Source of the DNA: Bradyrhizobium ottawaense
GTDB taxonomy: Bacteria > Pseudomonadota > Alphaproteobacteria > Rhizobiales > Xanthobacteraceae
DNA: 64,000 nt
Direction of reading: 5' to 3'
NCBI RefSeq assembly: GCF_900099825.1
Contig: NZ_LT629693.1
Span: 6,645,001-6,709,000 of the forward strand
The notes beneath the pieces are model-generated. The model saw only the letters and a program-made list of their open reading frames with translations, was not told the DNA's origin and made no database searches. Below, piece after piece: positions 15,984-24,583 of the stretch; positions within the stretch are counted from its first letter, which is position 1; every line of letters starts with the position of its first letter. The position numbers were made by a program, and so were the translations under genes.

Positions 15984-17078
15984 TTAGTGGGGTGCGGTCT
16001 CGATATTCTTGATCGGCGTCGTCAGGCGACAACGCAGTCCCGCCGGCTCATAGGATAGTTCAACGGTGCCATTGAAATCGTCCTTCAACACCCGGGTGAT
16101 CAGCCGCGATCCGAACCCGGTGACTGAGGGGGGCGACACCGCAGGACCGCCGGTCTCCTGCCAGGTGAAAACGAAATGGGGCTCGGCATCGAGCATCATA
16201 TTTTCCCATGTGATCAATATACGTCCGGTGGGACCGCTCAGCGCGCCGTATTTGATCGCATTGGTCGCAAGTTCGTGGATTGCCAGCGACAGCGAAAGCG
16301 CTTGCCGGGATCTGACGATGGTCGGAGCCCCGGAGACCTCGAAGCGACCTTCGCCGGTCCGGTACGGCGCAAGGGCGGTCTGGATCACGTCGGTAAGCGG
16401 CGCTTCAACCCAGTTGGATGCGGTCAGCAGGTCGTGCGCGCGTCCGAACGCCGCAAGCCTTCCCTGATAGATTTCCAGCGCGGATTTGCTCGATGGATCG
16501 CGAAAGGTCTGCGCCGCCACGGCGCTGAGAACCGCAAGCGTGTTTTTGACACGGTGCTGCAGTTCGTGGTTGACGAGGTTGAGCGCTTCCTTTGCCCGAT
16601 GCTCCGAGGTGACGTCGTTGCAGACAACGAGCACGCCGCCGACCTTGCCGTCGAGATCGATCGGTCCGTAGCTGTACGTCCACCACACATCCTCACGGCG
16701 ACCGTGACGCGTGATCGGTACCAATTGGTCGACATGCCAGGTCGATCCCTTGCCCGTCATGACGTACTCGATCTGAGGGCCAATAATATCCCAGATCTCG
16801 TCCCAGCACGCACGTCCGCGTGCGCCCAGCGCGCTCGGATGCCGTTCGGGACCCATGGTCTCGCGATAGGCGTCGTTGTAGAACTGGATCAGTTTCGGCC
16901 CCCACCAGATGAACATCGGGTGGCGCGAATTGAGGACGATGCGAATCGTCACACGAAGGCTCTGCGGCCATGTCTCCGGGGGACCAAGGCAGGTCTTCGA
17001 CCAGTCGAATGCCCGCGTCAACGCGCCCATTTCGCCGCCGCCGGCCAGAAAGTCGTTCACCGGTTCGACACTGTCCAT
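15984..17078 (-). CDS. PAS-containing HWE-family sensor histidine kinase
   Basis: A soluble sensor kinase of 364 residues. The N-terminal half is a PAS-like sensor (about 30-165, with FIWWGPKLIQFYNDAYRETM and a C-terminal CNDVT). The kinase core has the HWE-type H box (HELQHRVKNTLAVLSAVAAQ at about 173-193), an N box (IHELATNAIKYGAL) and the FTWQE motif that names the family. The glycine-rich GFGSRLITRVL closes the ATP-binding domain. No transmembrane segment is present. No response regulator is adjacent, so it may signal to an unlinked one; HWE kinases often act in light or general-stress responses. Start chosen at 17078 (AAGGGCG upstream). Confidence 0.88.
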   Translation of the reverse strand: MDSVEPVNDFLAGGGEMGALTRAFDWSKTCLGPPETWPQSLRVTIRIVLNSRHPMFIWWGPKLIQFYNDAYRETMGPERHPSALGARGRACWDEIWDIIGPQIEYVMTGKGSTWHVDQLVPITRHGRREDVWWTYSYGPIDLDGKVGGVLVVCNDVTSEHRAKEALNLVNHELQHRVKNTLAVLSAVAAQTFRDPSSKSALEIYQGRLAAFGRAHDLLTASNWVEAPLTDVIQTALAPYRTGEGRFEVSGAPTIVRSRQALSLSLAIHELATNAIKYGALSGPTGRILITWENMMLDAEPHFVFTWQETGGPAVSPPSVTGFGSRLITRVLKDDFNGTVELSYEPAGLRCRLTTPIKNIETAPH

Positions 17079-17211
17079 AGCCCACGCCCTTAACATGCTA
17101 CGGCATCATCGTACTACAGATGACCGTGTCGGGTAGGCCGGGGACTTGACCGCTGCGAATGGCGTTTTTTGAGCGCCGAGCGCTCTCATACCGCGGAAAT
17201 TGGCCCCGGGT

Positions 17212-17397
17212 TCAGACCGGAGCCGTTCCTTCCGGCCGTTCCGGTTCGACCGACATGATCTGGTTGCAGGCTTTGCACTTGTAGACGTGGATGAGAGGGC
17301 GCAACCCGATCCGGGGCAGCTTTCCCAATCGGGCCGTGACGCGTCCGCAGGTTTCGCAGCGCGGCGACGGGCCTTTTTCTGTGAGCAGTCGGGGCAT
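17212..17397 (-). CDS. Small zinc-ribbon protein (61 aa)
   Basis: A 61-residue protein with two Cys pairs, CETCGR near residue 14 and CKACNQ near residue 41, separated by a basic region (RLGKLPRIGLRPLIHVYK). This is the layout of a treble-clef or zinc-ribbon metal site. The length and the arrangement match short zinc-ribbon proteins common in Bradyrhizobium. Function unknown; nucleic-acid or protein binding is possible. It is monocistronic as far as can be seen. Confidence 0.7.
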   Translation of the reverse strand: MPRLLTEKGPSPRCETCGRVTARLGKLPRIGLRPLIHVYKCKACNQIMSVEPERPEGTAPV

Positions 17398-17674
17398 GAT
17401 GCGGGGTCACTGACGCTGACAGCGGAACATACCGCGAAGATGCTGACCGATTGCATCTTAATCATGGAAAAATAGTCCGTAGGACTACGAGGGCCGCCGC
17501 TGCGCCGCTCATATTGCGCCATGGCCTGCGCCATTTTTTGCCACCAAATCGGCCAGCCGCGGGCACTCTCGCAACACACTGTGCAGGCGAAAGTCACGAC
17601 GCCAGCGCGCGACCACAGGACGGCCGATAGAATTCAGATCCAGGCCGGATCCGCAATTTGTGAGACGTGCGAAG

Positions 17675-17941
17675 ATGGTTTCTACCGACGGTCGTGATAA
17701 TTCGGGGCGTGCTGCGTTGACGGTTGCCAAGGAAACTAACAACGGAACGAACAAGGAAGCGAAGAAGGCCGCGGCGTCCCGTCCTTCACCTGCCGAAAAA
17801 TTCGATGTCGACCACGACGAGCCCGCGATCCGCGTCAAAAGGCTCCGGGCGCAGCAGCAGCGATCGCAGAAGCTGCACGAATATTACGACGAGGCCCTGG
17901 CTGAAATCCGCGCGTCGCTCGAACGGGCGCCGCAGCGTTAG
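17675..17941 (+). CDS. Hypothetical charged protein (88 aa)
   Basis: An 88-residue hydrophilic protein, Lys/Ala/Asn-rich at the N terminus, with a helical C terminus (VKRLRAQQQRSQKLHEYYDE, then ALAEIRASLERAP). A GTG start six codons upstream at 17660 is also possible; neither has a clear ribosome-binding site. A good terminator hairpin directly downstream supports that this is a real transcription unit. Function unknown. Confidence 0.5.
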   Translation: MVSTDGRDNSGRAALTVAKETNNGTNKEAKKAAASRPSPAEKFDVDHDEPAIRVKRLRAQQQRSQKLHEYYDEALAEIRASLERAPQR

Positions 17942-17966
17942 AGATCGATCAGCGGCATTGATGACT

Positions 17967-18008
17967 GAGGCCCGGACCTTGACAGGATCCGGGCCTCGTT
18001 CGTTTCTC
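17967..18008 (+). terminator. Rho-independent-like terminator
   Basis: A perfect 10-bp stem GAGGCCCGGA/TCCGGGCCTC (17967-17997, 11-base loop) followed by GTTCGTTTCTC. It ends the plus-strand 88-residue gene and may also serve the convergent gene on the other strand. Confidence 0.65.
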
Positions 18009-18045
18009 TACCGAAGATATAGGCGGCGATCCTCGCCAATCGGCG

Positions 18046-18342
18046 TCATTGCCGCTCGAGCTTGGTGATGGTTTTGCTCCCACCGGTGCTGGTTGCGGAA
18101 AAGTTGACCCTGTCGCCGGCGTGCACGGCGTCCAGCGATGCGCCGTTCTGGACCTTGAATTCTTCCGCCGCGCCGCCGCCCCCCGCACCGACGGTGCCGC
18201 TTTGGGCCTGCTGAATTGCGACAGTGCCGTTGACGCGATCGATCCTGGTCACGGTCCCCGTCAGCGTCTGCTGCGCAAGCGCCATTGAGCTGATGATGGT
18301 GAGGGCCGCGGTACCGGCGATCATGATTTTTGCAAGTTTCAT
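18046..18342 (-). CDS. Exported small protein with CusF-like fold pattern
   Basis: A 98-residue protein with a Sec signal peptide (about 1-23, cleavage after SMALA). The mature part has the OB-fold pattern of CusF-type copper-binding proteins: LTGTVTRIDRVNGTVAIQQA, then a flexible Gly-rich insert and GASLDAVHAGDRVNFSAT. The Met/His/Trp ligands of true CusF are not seen, so copper binding is doubtful. Start at 18342 chosen because the signal peptide begins there. It is monocistronic, upstream of the TetR gene on the same strand. Confidence 0.7.
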   Translation of the reverse strand: MKLAKIMIAGTAALTIISSMALAQQTLTGTVTRIDRVNGTVAIQQAQSGTVGAGGGGAAEEFKVQNGASLDAVHAGDRVNFSATSTGGSKTITKLERQ

Positions 18343-18416
18343 CGCACACTCCCGGCGTTGAGGTATCGACGATAACTCGGGACGCGCCAAATTGGTTCCC
18401 GCGGAATCCGCGATCT

Positions 18417-19079
18417 TCAGGCGCGCTTTGTCGGGGATTTGGTCCTGGACGCCGGCTTTGGCGTGGAGGAGGGCGCGGCCGATGGCGCTGATGCGATCAG
18501 CGCTTTCAGGAACGTCATGATGATCTGTCCGCTGCGCCGCGCCTCGACGTCGGCCGACAGCAGCGCCAGGCCGCGGCCGAGCGCGATGAAGCTCGCGGCG
18601 ATTTCCGCAGGCTCTCCCGGCACCGCCTTGCCGAACAGCCCGAACAGTGCGGTGACGAAGGCGCCCAAAGCGCGGCGGTGCGTGCGGTTCAGCTCATTAT
18701 AGGTTGCCGCAAAGCCCGGACTGCGCAGCGCCTGGAGCTGCAGCTCGATGGCGAGCACGGCAAAGCCGGGATCGGCATTGACGGTGGTCGACCATTTTTC
18801 GATGCCCGCCATGGCGGATGCGGCGTCGCCTTCCGCGCCCTTCAGCGCCGCTTCGATCCTGGCGCGCTCCTCGGTTTGGTGCTGCTGCACCAGTTCGAGC
18901 AGGATCGCCTCCTTGTCGGGAAAGTTCGAGTAGAAGGCGCCTTGCGAAAACCCCGCGGCGTCGGCGATGTCGCGCACCGAGGCGAGGGCAAAACCCTTTT
19001 TGACGATCTCGCTGCGCGCGGCCGCGATCAGCAGCTCCCGGGTACGGGCCTGACTTTCCTCGCGATTCAACCTCGGCAT
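18417..19079 (-). CDS. TetR/AcrR family transcriptional regulator
   Basis: A 220-residue repressor. The TetR helix-turn-helix is at about residues 15-60 (FALASVRDIADAAGFSQGAF, then YSNFPDKEAILLEL). The C-terminal ligand-binding domain (about 80-200) is helical, followed by a Pro/Ser/Lys-rich tail. It diverges from a short truncated reading frame and a doxX gene; a perfect 20-bp palindrome between the two start codons is the obvious operator. Ligand unknown. Confidence 0.9.
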   Translation of the reverse strand: MPRLNREESQARTRELLIAAARSEIVKKGFALASVRDIADAAGFSQGAFYSNFPDKEAILLELVQQHQTEERARIEAALKGAEGDAASAMAGIEKWSTTVNADPGFAVLAIELQLQALRSPGFAATYNELNRTHRRALGAFVTALFGLFGKAVPGEPAEIAASFIALGRGLALLSADVEARRSGQIIMTFLKALIASAPSAAPSSTPKPASRTKSPTKRA

Positions 19080-19118
19080 AAGCAGACGTCCCTGAATTTT
19101 AAGATAACAATTGATATT

Positions 19119-19138
19119 CAGATATCATATGATATCTG
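19119..19138. promoter_or_regulatory. Operator palindrome for the divergent TetR regulator
   Basis: A perfect 20-bp palindrome, CAGATATCATATGATATCTG, 40 bp upstream of the TetR start and 34 bp upstream of the divergent reading frame. Such sites are the usual targets of TetR autorepressors. Confidence 0.75.
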
Positions 19139-19171
19139 TAACGGGAGAGCAGCAGGAAAAGGACACATATC

Positions 19172-19427
19172 ATGGAGACCCGCGCGCTGGACCGGACCCT
19201 GGCCCTCCTGGCGGCGCTTGCCGCGCTGACGGTCGCCTTCATGGTGGCCGGCATCGTCACCACGCGCAGCTCGCAGGACTTCTTCCAGTCGGCGCGCACG
19301 GTCGGCGATCCTGTTCTTTTCGCTAGCCAACAAGGCAGCGCCAGCCGGGAAGTAGAGCTCTATCGCGAACCGGGGTCCACTTCGCTCGAAAACGCTTCGG
19401 GACCCGATCATCAGGGGAGAACGATCT
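19172..19427 (+). pseudogene. Probable truncated reading frame in the TetR-controlled unit
   Basis: An ATG at 19172 follows a good ribosome-binding site (AGGAAAAGGA) right after the operator palindrome. About 50 codons look protein-like, with one hydrophobic helix (LALLAALAALTVAFMVAGIV) followed by TTRSSQDFFQSARTVGDP. After that the frame loses protein character and runs on into doxX out of frame. It is probably the 5' remnant of a membrane-protein gene whose remainder was lost when doxX came under the same promoter. A short functional leader peptide cannot be ruled out. Confidence 0.35.
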
Positions 19428-19826
19428 ATGAGTGCCACCATCGTGACCATTGCCGGGCGCAGCCTGCTGGCGCTGCTGTTCATTCTTGCAGGTGCGGCGA
19501 AGATCGCCGGCCCGCAGCCGTTTCTCGACCATATGGCCGAGCACCACATTCCGGGGCTGCTGCTGCCGCTGGTGATTCTGCTGGAACTGGGCGCCGGCGT
19601 GGCGCTTCTGCTTGGCTGGCGGTTACCGTTCTCGGCCGGGGCGCTGGCGTTGTTTTGCCTCGCCACCGCGTTCGGGTTTCACCTCAACCTGGCCGACAAG
19701 GCCGAGCGAACGCTGTTCATCAAGGACCTCGCGATATCAGGCGCGCTGATGGTGATTGCGGCTCACGCCTCGGTGGTGCCAAAGGCACCCGCTCTCGGCT
19801 CCATCGCTACGTTCGCCGGCAGGTGA
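19428..19826 (+). CDS. DoxX family membrane protein
   Basis: A 132-residue integral membrane protein with four predicted helices (about 6-24, 45-65, 70-90, 100-118). The DoxX signature is visible in LLALLFILAGAAKIAGPQPF and LVILLELGAGVALLLGW. GGGGAGAACG precedes the ATG. DoxX-like proteins are linked to redox or thiol stress in some bacteria; here the only context is the divergent TetR regulator and its palindromic operator, which suggests inducible expression. Confidence 0.85.
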   Translation: MSATIVTIAGRSLLALLFILAGAAKIAGPQPFLDHMAEHHIPGLLLPLVILLELGAGVALLLGWRLPFSAGALALFCLATAFGFHLNLADKAERTLFIKDLAISGALMVIAAHASVVPKAPALGSIATFAGR

Positions 19827-19844
19827 GGCGGGTGAAGGGAAAGG

Positions 19845-19973
19845 CTACTTCGCCGTCTCGATCGGTAGTCTTACGGGGACATGCGGCGAGGTGCTTACGA
19901 CCCTCGGACTTCCGTCCGCATAGCGACTGCGCTTGAGCGCCTCCAGCATTAAGAAGAATTTCTCGGCCAGCAT
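19845..19973 (-). CDS. Very small conserved protein (42 aa)
   Basis: A 42-residue protein starting MLAEKFFLMLEALKRSRYAD and continuing GSPRVVSTSPHVPVRLP. A GGAG ribosome-binding site lies 8 bases before the ATG at 19973. I recall near-identical short proteins (MLAEKFF, then SPRVVSTSPHVPVRLP) scattered through Bradyrhizobium genomes. The helix-plus-strand composition and the conserved C-terminal motif suggest a folded peptide or regulator; function unknown. It would be missed by a length cut-off. Confidence 0.65.
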   Translation of the reverse strand: MLAEKFFLMLEALKRSRYADGSPRVVSTSPHVPVRLPIETAK

Positions 19974-20310
19974 GATCGAACTCCATCGTTGATCATTTTC
20001 AACAAGGTGCCAGATCATGATTTCCGGTTGTCTTCGTGGACCGGCAAAACTGGTTTCTTCGTTCGCCTGGTCGGTTTCTTCGCCGCGGGGCGACGAAACC
20101 AGCTCACACGGCCGTGACAAGCGTGCCGGCGAGCGCAGTGCGGCGAGATGCCCGCGCCGGCCGTCGTAGGCAGGCAGGCCAGGTTTTCGAATTTTACGCT
20201 TTGCTAACCGGTTATTCTAACGTGACTTCCATTTGTCCCCTCTTACGTTCGTACCGGGAAGTGAAACGCGCGACGGCAAGAGAGCTCGCCAAGAGCCGGG
20301 TCCATCGCCG
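19974..20310. other. Non-coding stretch before the diguanylate cyclase
   Basis: No convincing gene is present. A direct repeat of ggtttcttcg occurs near 20050-20080. An alternative in-frame start of the downstream cyclase lies at 20233. I see no clear promoter or terminator. Confidence 0.4.
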
Positions 20311-21363
20311 ATGTCACGAGCAAAGGGGCCTGCCGTGCGACGGACCACGAAACCTTCCGAGGTGGCACAATCATATGCCGTCCGGCTGATGCAGCATCTC
20401 GTTGTGCCGACCTTCGTGCTCAATCCGCAGCGCGAGGTCGTGGTCTGGAACCGGGCGTGCGAGCGCCTGACCGGCGTTGCCGCCGCCGAGGTGATCGGCA
20501 CCAAAAAGCACTGGCGTGCCTTCTACAAGGAGAAGCGGTTTTGCCTCGCCGATCTGGTGGCGAACGAACGGGCGGATCTGCTCGGCAGCCTTTATCCGGA
20601 GTTCACGGTCTCCACGCATGGCCTCGGCTTCAGCGCCGAAAACTGGTGTGTGATGCCAAAACTCGGCAATCAGCTTTATCTCGCGATCGACGCCGGTCCC
20701 ATCCACGATGAAGACGGAAGGCTGATCGCGGTTGTCGAAACGCTGCGCGACATGACCGATCAGAAGCGGGCCGAGCAGGCGCTGAAGGCGCTGGCCAGCA
20801 GCGACGGACTGACCGGCCTCGCCAACCGGCGGTCGTTCGACCAGGCACTCGCGATCGAATGGGCGCGGGCGCAACGGACGCGGTCGCCGCTATCACTGCT
20901 GCTGGTCGATGTCGACCATTTCAAGCTCTACAATGACCTGCACGGCCACCAGAAAGGCGACGACTGCCTGCGCGGGGTTGGCGCGGCGATGGCCGCCGGC
21001 CTGCGGCCGGCCGATGTCGCCGCCCGCTATGGCGGTGAGGAATTTGCCGTGCTGATGCCCGACAGCGCGCACGGCGTCGCGCTCGATGTGGCAGAGCGGC
21101 TGCGTGAGGCGATCTGCCGCTTGCGGCTGGCGCATGGTGCTGCTGCCGCGGGCTCCCATGTGACGCTCAGCATCGGTGTGGCCACCGAAGTGCCCGCGGA
21201 AGACATGAGTTCCGATCTTCTGGTGGCAAGGGCCGACCAGGCGCTCTACGCGGCGAAGCATTCGGGGCGCGACCGGGTGCTCTCGGCGGATAAAGCCCTC
21301 TCGGTGTTCGGCCGCGCCCAAGGTGTTGCACCTTGCGGGGCACGCAAGACGCGTTTGCGCTAA
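20311..21363 (+). CDS. PAS-GGDEF diguanylate cyclase
   Basis: Makes cyclic di-GMP. In the 350-residue product a PAS sensor (about 20-145, with VPTFVLNPQREVVVWNRACE) is joined through a short coiled coil (MTDQKRAEQALKALAS) to a GGDEF domain (about 165-330). The active site is GGEEF in ARYGGEEFAVLMP, and VDVDHFKLYNDLHGHQKGDD holds the metal- and substrate-binding residues. No transmembrane helix is seen, so it is cytoplasmic. The start may instead be at 20233. Its position beside flagellar genes fits motility/sessility control, but that is inference. Confidence 0.92.
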   Translation: MSRAKGPAVRRTTKPSEVAQSYAVRLMQHLVVPTFVLNPQREVVVWNRACERLTGVAAAEVIGTKKHWRAFYKEKRFCLADLVANERADLLGSLYPEFTVSTHGLGFSAENWCVMPKLGNQLYLAIDAGPIHDEDGRLIAVVETLRDMTDQKRAEQALKALASSDGLTGLANRRSFDQALAIEWARAQRTRSPLSLLLVDVDHFKLYNDLHGHQKGDDCLRGVGAAMAAGLRPADVAARYGGEEFAVLMPDSAHGVALDVAERLREAICRLRLAHGAAAAGSHVTLSIGVATEVPAEDMSSDLLVARADQALYAAKHSGRDRVLSADKALSVFGRAQGVAPCGARKTRLR

Positions 21364-22511
21364 GTACCAAGCCGCCGGGTCAAGGCGGCGATGAAGCGCT
21401 CGGTGTCGGCTTCGTCGTTGAAGACGTGCGGCGAGACCCGCAGGCGGCCAAGGCGCGCCGCGACGTAGACGCCGTCATTGGCAAGTCCTTCGACCAGCCC
21501 TTTCGGCATCCCGTTCGCAAAGCCGAGGCACAAAATGTGCGGCGCCCGCAATTGGCGCTCGAGGACACGGGCGCCGAGGCTGCGCACGCTGTCCGCGATT
21601 CCTTCGGTCAGCATGGCAAGGCGCTCCGTAATGGCCGGCGCGCCCCATTCGGCGACCATCTCCATGCCGATCGCGGCCATCTCCAGCGAAATGAAATGAT
21701 CGCGCTCGCCCATATCGAAACGCCTGGCGTCGCCGACATAGGCAAGGTCGGTGAAATAGACCTCATTCTCGGCGCGTACGTTGCGGCGGGCGGCCGCCGT
21801 CTGCTCCAGCGGGATGCCGTCCTGATGGCGTTTGGCGACGTAGAGAAAGGCGCGGCCGTAGGGGCCGATCAGCCATTTATAGGTCGGGAAAAGCACGAAA
21901 TCCGGGTCGAGGCGTTTGACGTCCATCGGCAGCACGCCGGCGCTCTGTGTCGCATCGATCAGGAACAGGGCGCCGTGCCGACGCAGCGCCGCGGTGACTT
22001 GTTCGAGGTCGATCAGCCCGCCGTCCGACCAGTGCACCGACGAGATCGATGCAAGGCCAACCGGTGGCGCTCCGGCTCGTTCGATCACGGCGAGAACCGC
22101 CGCGGTCCAGTCGCCGTCGTTGGGCTGGCGCACCGTCTCGACGGCGAAGCCCTGCGCTTCGGCCCGATGATGCCATTCCAGCACCGGCGAGGAATGATCG
22201 TTTTCCAGCACGATGACGCGGCTGCCACGGGCGATCGTCAGCATTTTGGCTGCGGTGGCGACGCCGTAGCTGATCGAGGGGATCAAGGCGATGTCGGCGG
22301 GATCAGCATTGATCAGGCGGGCGGCGGCGGTGCGGGCGCGCTCATGCTGGCGGCGGGCGAAATCGGGATCAAGCGTCCAGGGCCTGCCCTTGCGGCCGAC
22401 CGCGGCGCGGCCGGCCTCCAGGGTTCGCCGCGGCAGCGGGCTGTAGGAGGCCGAGTTGAGGTAGCAGATCTCGCGCGGCACATCGAACCATTCGCGTTGC
22501 GACGCCAGCAT
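21360..22511 (-). CDS. Aminotransferase class V family protein (PLP-dependent)
   Basis: A 383-residue fold-type I PLP enzyme related to cysteine desulfurases and isopenicillin N epimerases. Landmarks are the N-terminal ICYLNSASYSPLP, the Asp that contacts the PLP ring nitrogen in LFLIDATQSAGVLPMDV, and the PLP lysine in LFPTYKWLIGPYGRAFLY. The substrate cannot be told from sequence. It lies 8 bp downstream of fliP in the same direction, so it may be read through from fliO-fliP although its function need not be flagellar. Its stop codon overlaps the convergent diguanylate cyclase gene by 4 bp. Confidence 0.88.
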   Translation of the reverse strand: MLASQREWFDVPREICYLNSASYSPLPRRTLEAGRAAVGRKGRPWTLDPDFARRQHERARTAAARLINADPADIALIPSISYGVATAAKMLTIARGSRVIVLENDHSSPVLEWHHRAEAQGFAVETVRQPNDGDWTAAVLAVIERAGAPPVGLASISSVHWSDGGLIDLEQVTAALRRHGALFLIDATQSAGVLPMDVKRLDPDFVLFPTYKWLIGPYGRAFLYVAKRHQDGIPLEQTAAARRNVRAENEVYFTDLAYVGDARRFDMGERDHFISLEMAAIGMEMVAEWGAPAITERLAMLTEGIADSVRSLGARVLERQLRAPHILCLGFANGMPKGLVEGLANDGVYVAARLGRLRVSPHVFNDEADTERFIAALTRRLGT

Positions 22512-22519
22512 ACCGACCT

Positions 22520-23278
22520 CTATCCGCCGCCGTAACTCTGCACCAGACTCCCCGCCACCAGCGACCAGCCGTCGACCAGCACGAAGAAGATCAATTTGAA
22601 CGGCAGCGACACCACGACCGGCGGCAGCATCATCATGCCCATCGACATCAGGACGGAGGCGACCACGAGGTCGATGATCAGGAAGGGGAGGAACAGCAGG
22701 AAGCCGATTTCAAACGCGCGCTTCAGCTCCGAGATCATGAAGGCGGGGACGAGAATGCGCAGCGACATATCTTCCGGCGTCGCCGGCGGCGGCTCGCCGG
22801 AGAGGTCCATGAACAGTTTCAGGTCCTTCTCGCGAACGTTCTTCTGCATGAAGCCGCGCAGCGGCACCGAGGCCTTCTGCAGCGCTTCCTCGACGCCGAT
22901 CTGGTTGGCTACCAGGGGCTTGATGCCGTCGTCATAGGATTTCTGCAGCACCGGGCCCATCACGAAGGCAGTCAGGAACATCGCCAGCGCGATGATCACG
23001 GAGTTCGGCGGCGCGGTCGCGGTGCCCAATGCTGTCCTTAGCAGCGACAGCACGACGACGATGCGCGTGAACGATGTCATCATGATCAGGATCGACGGCG
23101 CGATCGAGAGCACCGTCAACAGCGCGATCAACTGGATCGCGCGCTCGGTGACCCCGCCATTGCCCTGGCCGAGATTGATGCTGATATCCTGCGCCATCGC
23201 CGGATCGGCGAGCGATCCGGCGGCTATCAGGCTTACAAGAAATAAAAATACTCTACGCGGGAAAGTCGCCGATCTCAC
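22520..23278 (-). CDS. fliP: Flagellar type III export protein FliP
   Basis: Core pore protein of the flagellar export gate. The 252-residue product has a cleavable signal peptide (about 1-30, ending PAMAQ), then four membrane helices. Strong FliP landmarks are LSIAPSILIMMTSFTRIVVV, the VLSLLRTALGTATAPPN stretch, and ISELKRAFEIGFLLFLPFLI. The C-terminal LPFKLIFFVLVDGWSLV is also typical. The start overlaps the fliO stop by 4 bp (ATGA), indicating coupled translation with fliO. Confidence 0.97.
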   Translation of the reverse strand: MRSATFPRRVFLFLVSLIAAGSLADPAMAQDISINLGQGNGGVTERAIQLIALLTVLSIAPSILIMMTSFTRIVVVLSLLRTALGTATAPPNSVIIALAMFLTAFVMGPVLQKSYDDGIKPLVANQIGVEEALQKASVPLRGFMQKNVREKDLKLFMDLSGEPPPATPEDMSLRILVPAFMISELKRAFEIGFLLFLPFLIIDLVVASVLMSMGMMMLPPVVVSLPFKLIFFVLVDGWSLVAGSLVQSYGGG

Positions 23279-24207
23279 GAAGGGGACTTTGGACGGCCCA
23301 GCAATGACGCCATCTCGTCTTCCAGATTCTCAAAGCCGCTCTTCTGCGGAGCGGGGGCGGGCGCGGCCCGGACCGGCGGCGGCTCGGGGGCGACCGGCGG
23401 TGCCACGGGCTCGGCCGGCCGGCGCAAGGCAGCTTCAAGCCGCTGCGCCATCTCGGCGAGATTCTGGTCGGCGCTCGACTGCGCGGGCGCAGGGGCGGGC
23501 GGAGGCGATGGCGGTGCTACGGCGCGCTCGGGCGCGCGGACCGGCGGCGGCGCCTTCGGCGGTTCGCTCGGGCGTTGCGGGCGGGGCATCAACGGATCGG
23601 TGCGGGTCAGGCGCGGCGGCGGGGGCTCGGGCCGCGGTTCGGCGCGGCTGCCCATCGACTCGGGCGCAAAACCAGCCAGCGGATCGTTGCGGCGCTCCGG
23701 CATCGGCGGCGGCGCCGGGCGGCGGACTTCGTCGGCGAAGGGGGGGCGAGAGGGGCGCGGCGGTGGCTCCGGCATTTGCGGTTCGGCATGATGCTCATAG
23801 GCATCGGCAGATCTCAGGTCGGATCTGGCGGCTTCGTCGTTCCAGTTGGCATCGGGCAGCGGCGCAATCCGCGGCGGCGCTTCGCCGGCGACCGCGGGGC
23901 GGGCCGCCATCTGATCCCGGCCGGGTATCGCCCGCACGATATTGGATTCGACCACGATGTCGCTCGGACCGCCGATCATCAGGAGATGTTCGACATTGTC
24001 GCGCCGCACCAGCACCATGCGGCGGCGGCCGTCCACGGCGGCGGCGTCGATCACGGCCAGCCGCGGCATCCGTCCGCGATTGGTGTTGGCGCCGAGGCGG
24101 TTGGTGGCGAAGCGCCGGACCAGCCATGCGGCCACGCCAATCAGCGCCAGGACGGCGATGAACGCGAAGAGGAATGTCAGTGTCTGCATACTTTGGTCCC
24201 CAGCCAC
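23275..24207 (-). CDS. fliO: Flagellar biosynthesis protein FliO (extended, proline-rich)
   Basis: FliO helps assemble the FliP ring. The 310-residue product has one N-terminal transmembrane helix (about 8-27, FLFAFIAVLALIGVAAWLVR) and a short cytoplasmic FliO domain (about 40-90, RLAVIDAAAVDGRRRMVLVR, then LMIGGPSDIVVESNI). A Pro/Arg/Ala-rich tail of about 200 residues ends in an amphipathic segment (FENLEDEMASLLGR). The domain itself is standard; the tail makes it about three times the length of enterobacterial FliO. Long disordered tails are frequent in rhizobial FliO. It overlaps fliP by 4 bp. Confidence 0.9.
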   Translation of the reverse strand: MAGDQSMQTLTFLFAFIAVLALIGVAAWLVRRFATNRLGANTNRGRMPRLAVIDAAAVDGRRRMVLVRRDNVEHLLMIGGPSDIVVESNIVRAIPGRDQMAARPAVAGEAPPRIAPLPDANWNDEAARSDLRSADAYEHHAEPQMPEPPPRPSRPPFADEVRRPAPPPMPERRNDPLAGFAPESMGSRAEPRPEPPPPRLTRTDPLMPRPQRPSEPPKAPPPVRAPERAVAPPSPPPAPAPAQSSADQNLAEMAQRLEAALRRPAEPVAPPVAPEPPPVRAAPAPAPQKSGFENLEDEMASLLGRPKSPS

Positions 24208-24583
24208 GCGTCATTCTCACCATATGAGCATGACGCCTGGAAATTTCCCGCTCGTCGGGATCGTGCCCGAAGCGATCCATCCCGGCGAATCACGCCCGAG
24301 ATCAGCCTTATTTCTTAATTCCCCACGGCAAACGCTGCCGCTCGTTAATTAATAGACCAAGAATCGCTTGATCCAAAACGACTTCTGACCGCCCCGGGCA
24401 GCGTTGGCTTCTGCTGGTTAACGCAGATTTCGTGGCGAAAATGCGCTCGTTTTGTTGCTTGCAGCGGGCATTAAGCACTGTCCATGCCGGGAATCGGCGA
24501 TTTTAACCAACCGTTAACCATACACCGGGCAAATTCTGCCTACCTCGCGGCACTAGCCAGAGGTTAACGGAGAGCCATCAGCC
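24208..24583. other. Divergent fliO/flgB intergenic region
   Basis: No gene is seen. The region is AT-rich relative to its surroundings, contains a TTAATTAA palindrome near 24345 and several TTAAC elements, and holds a full CtrA-type box at 24503-24518 (listed separately). It must carry promoters for both fliO-fliP and the flgB operon. Confidence 0.6.
24503..24518 (+). promoter_or_regulatory. CtrA binding box upstream of flgB
   Basis: A perfect TTAA-N7-TTAAC (TTAA 24503-24506, spacer ccaaccg, TTAAC 24514-24518), 66 bp before the flgB start codon. CtrA controls early flagellar operons in alphaproteobacteria; the CckA kinase that drives CtrA is encoded a few kilobases downstream. Confidence 0.75.
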
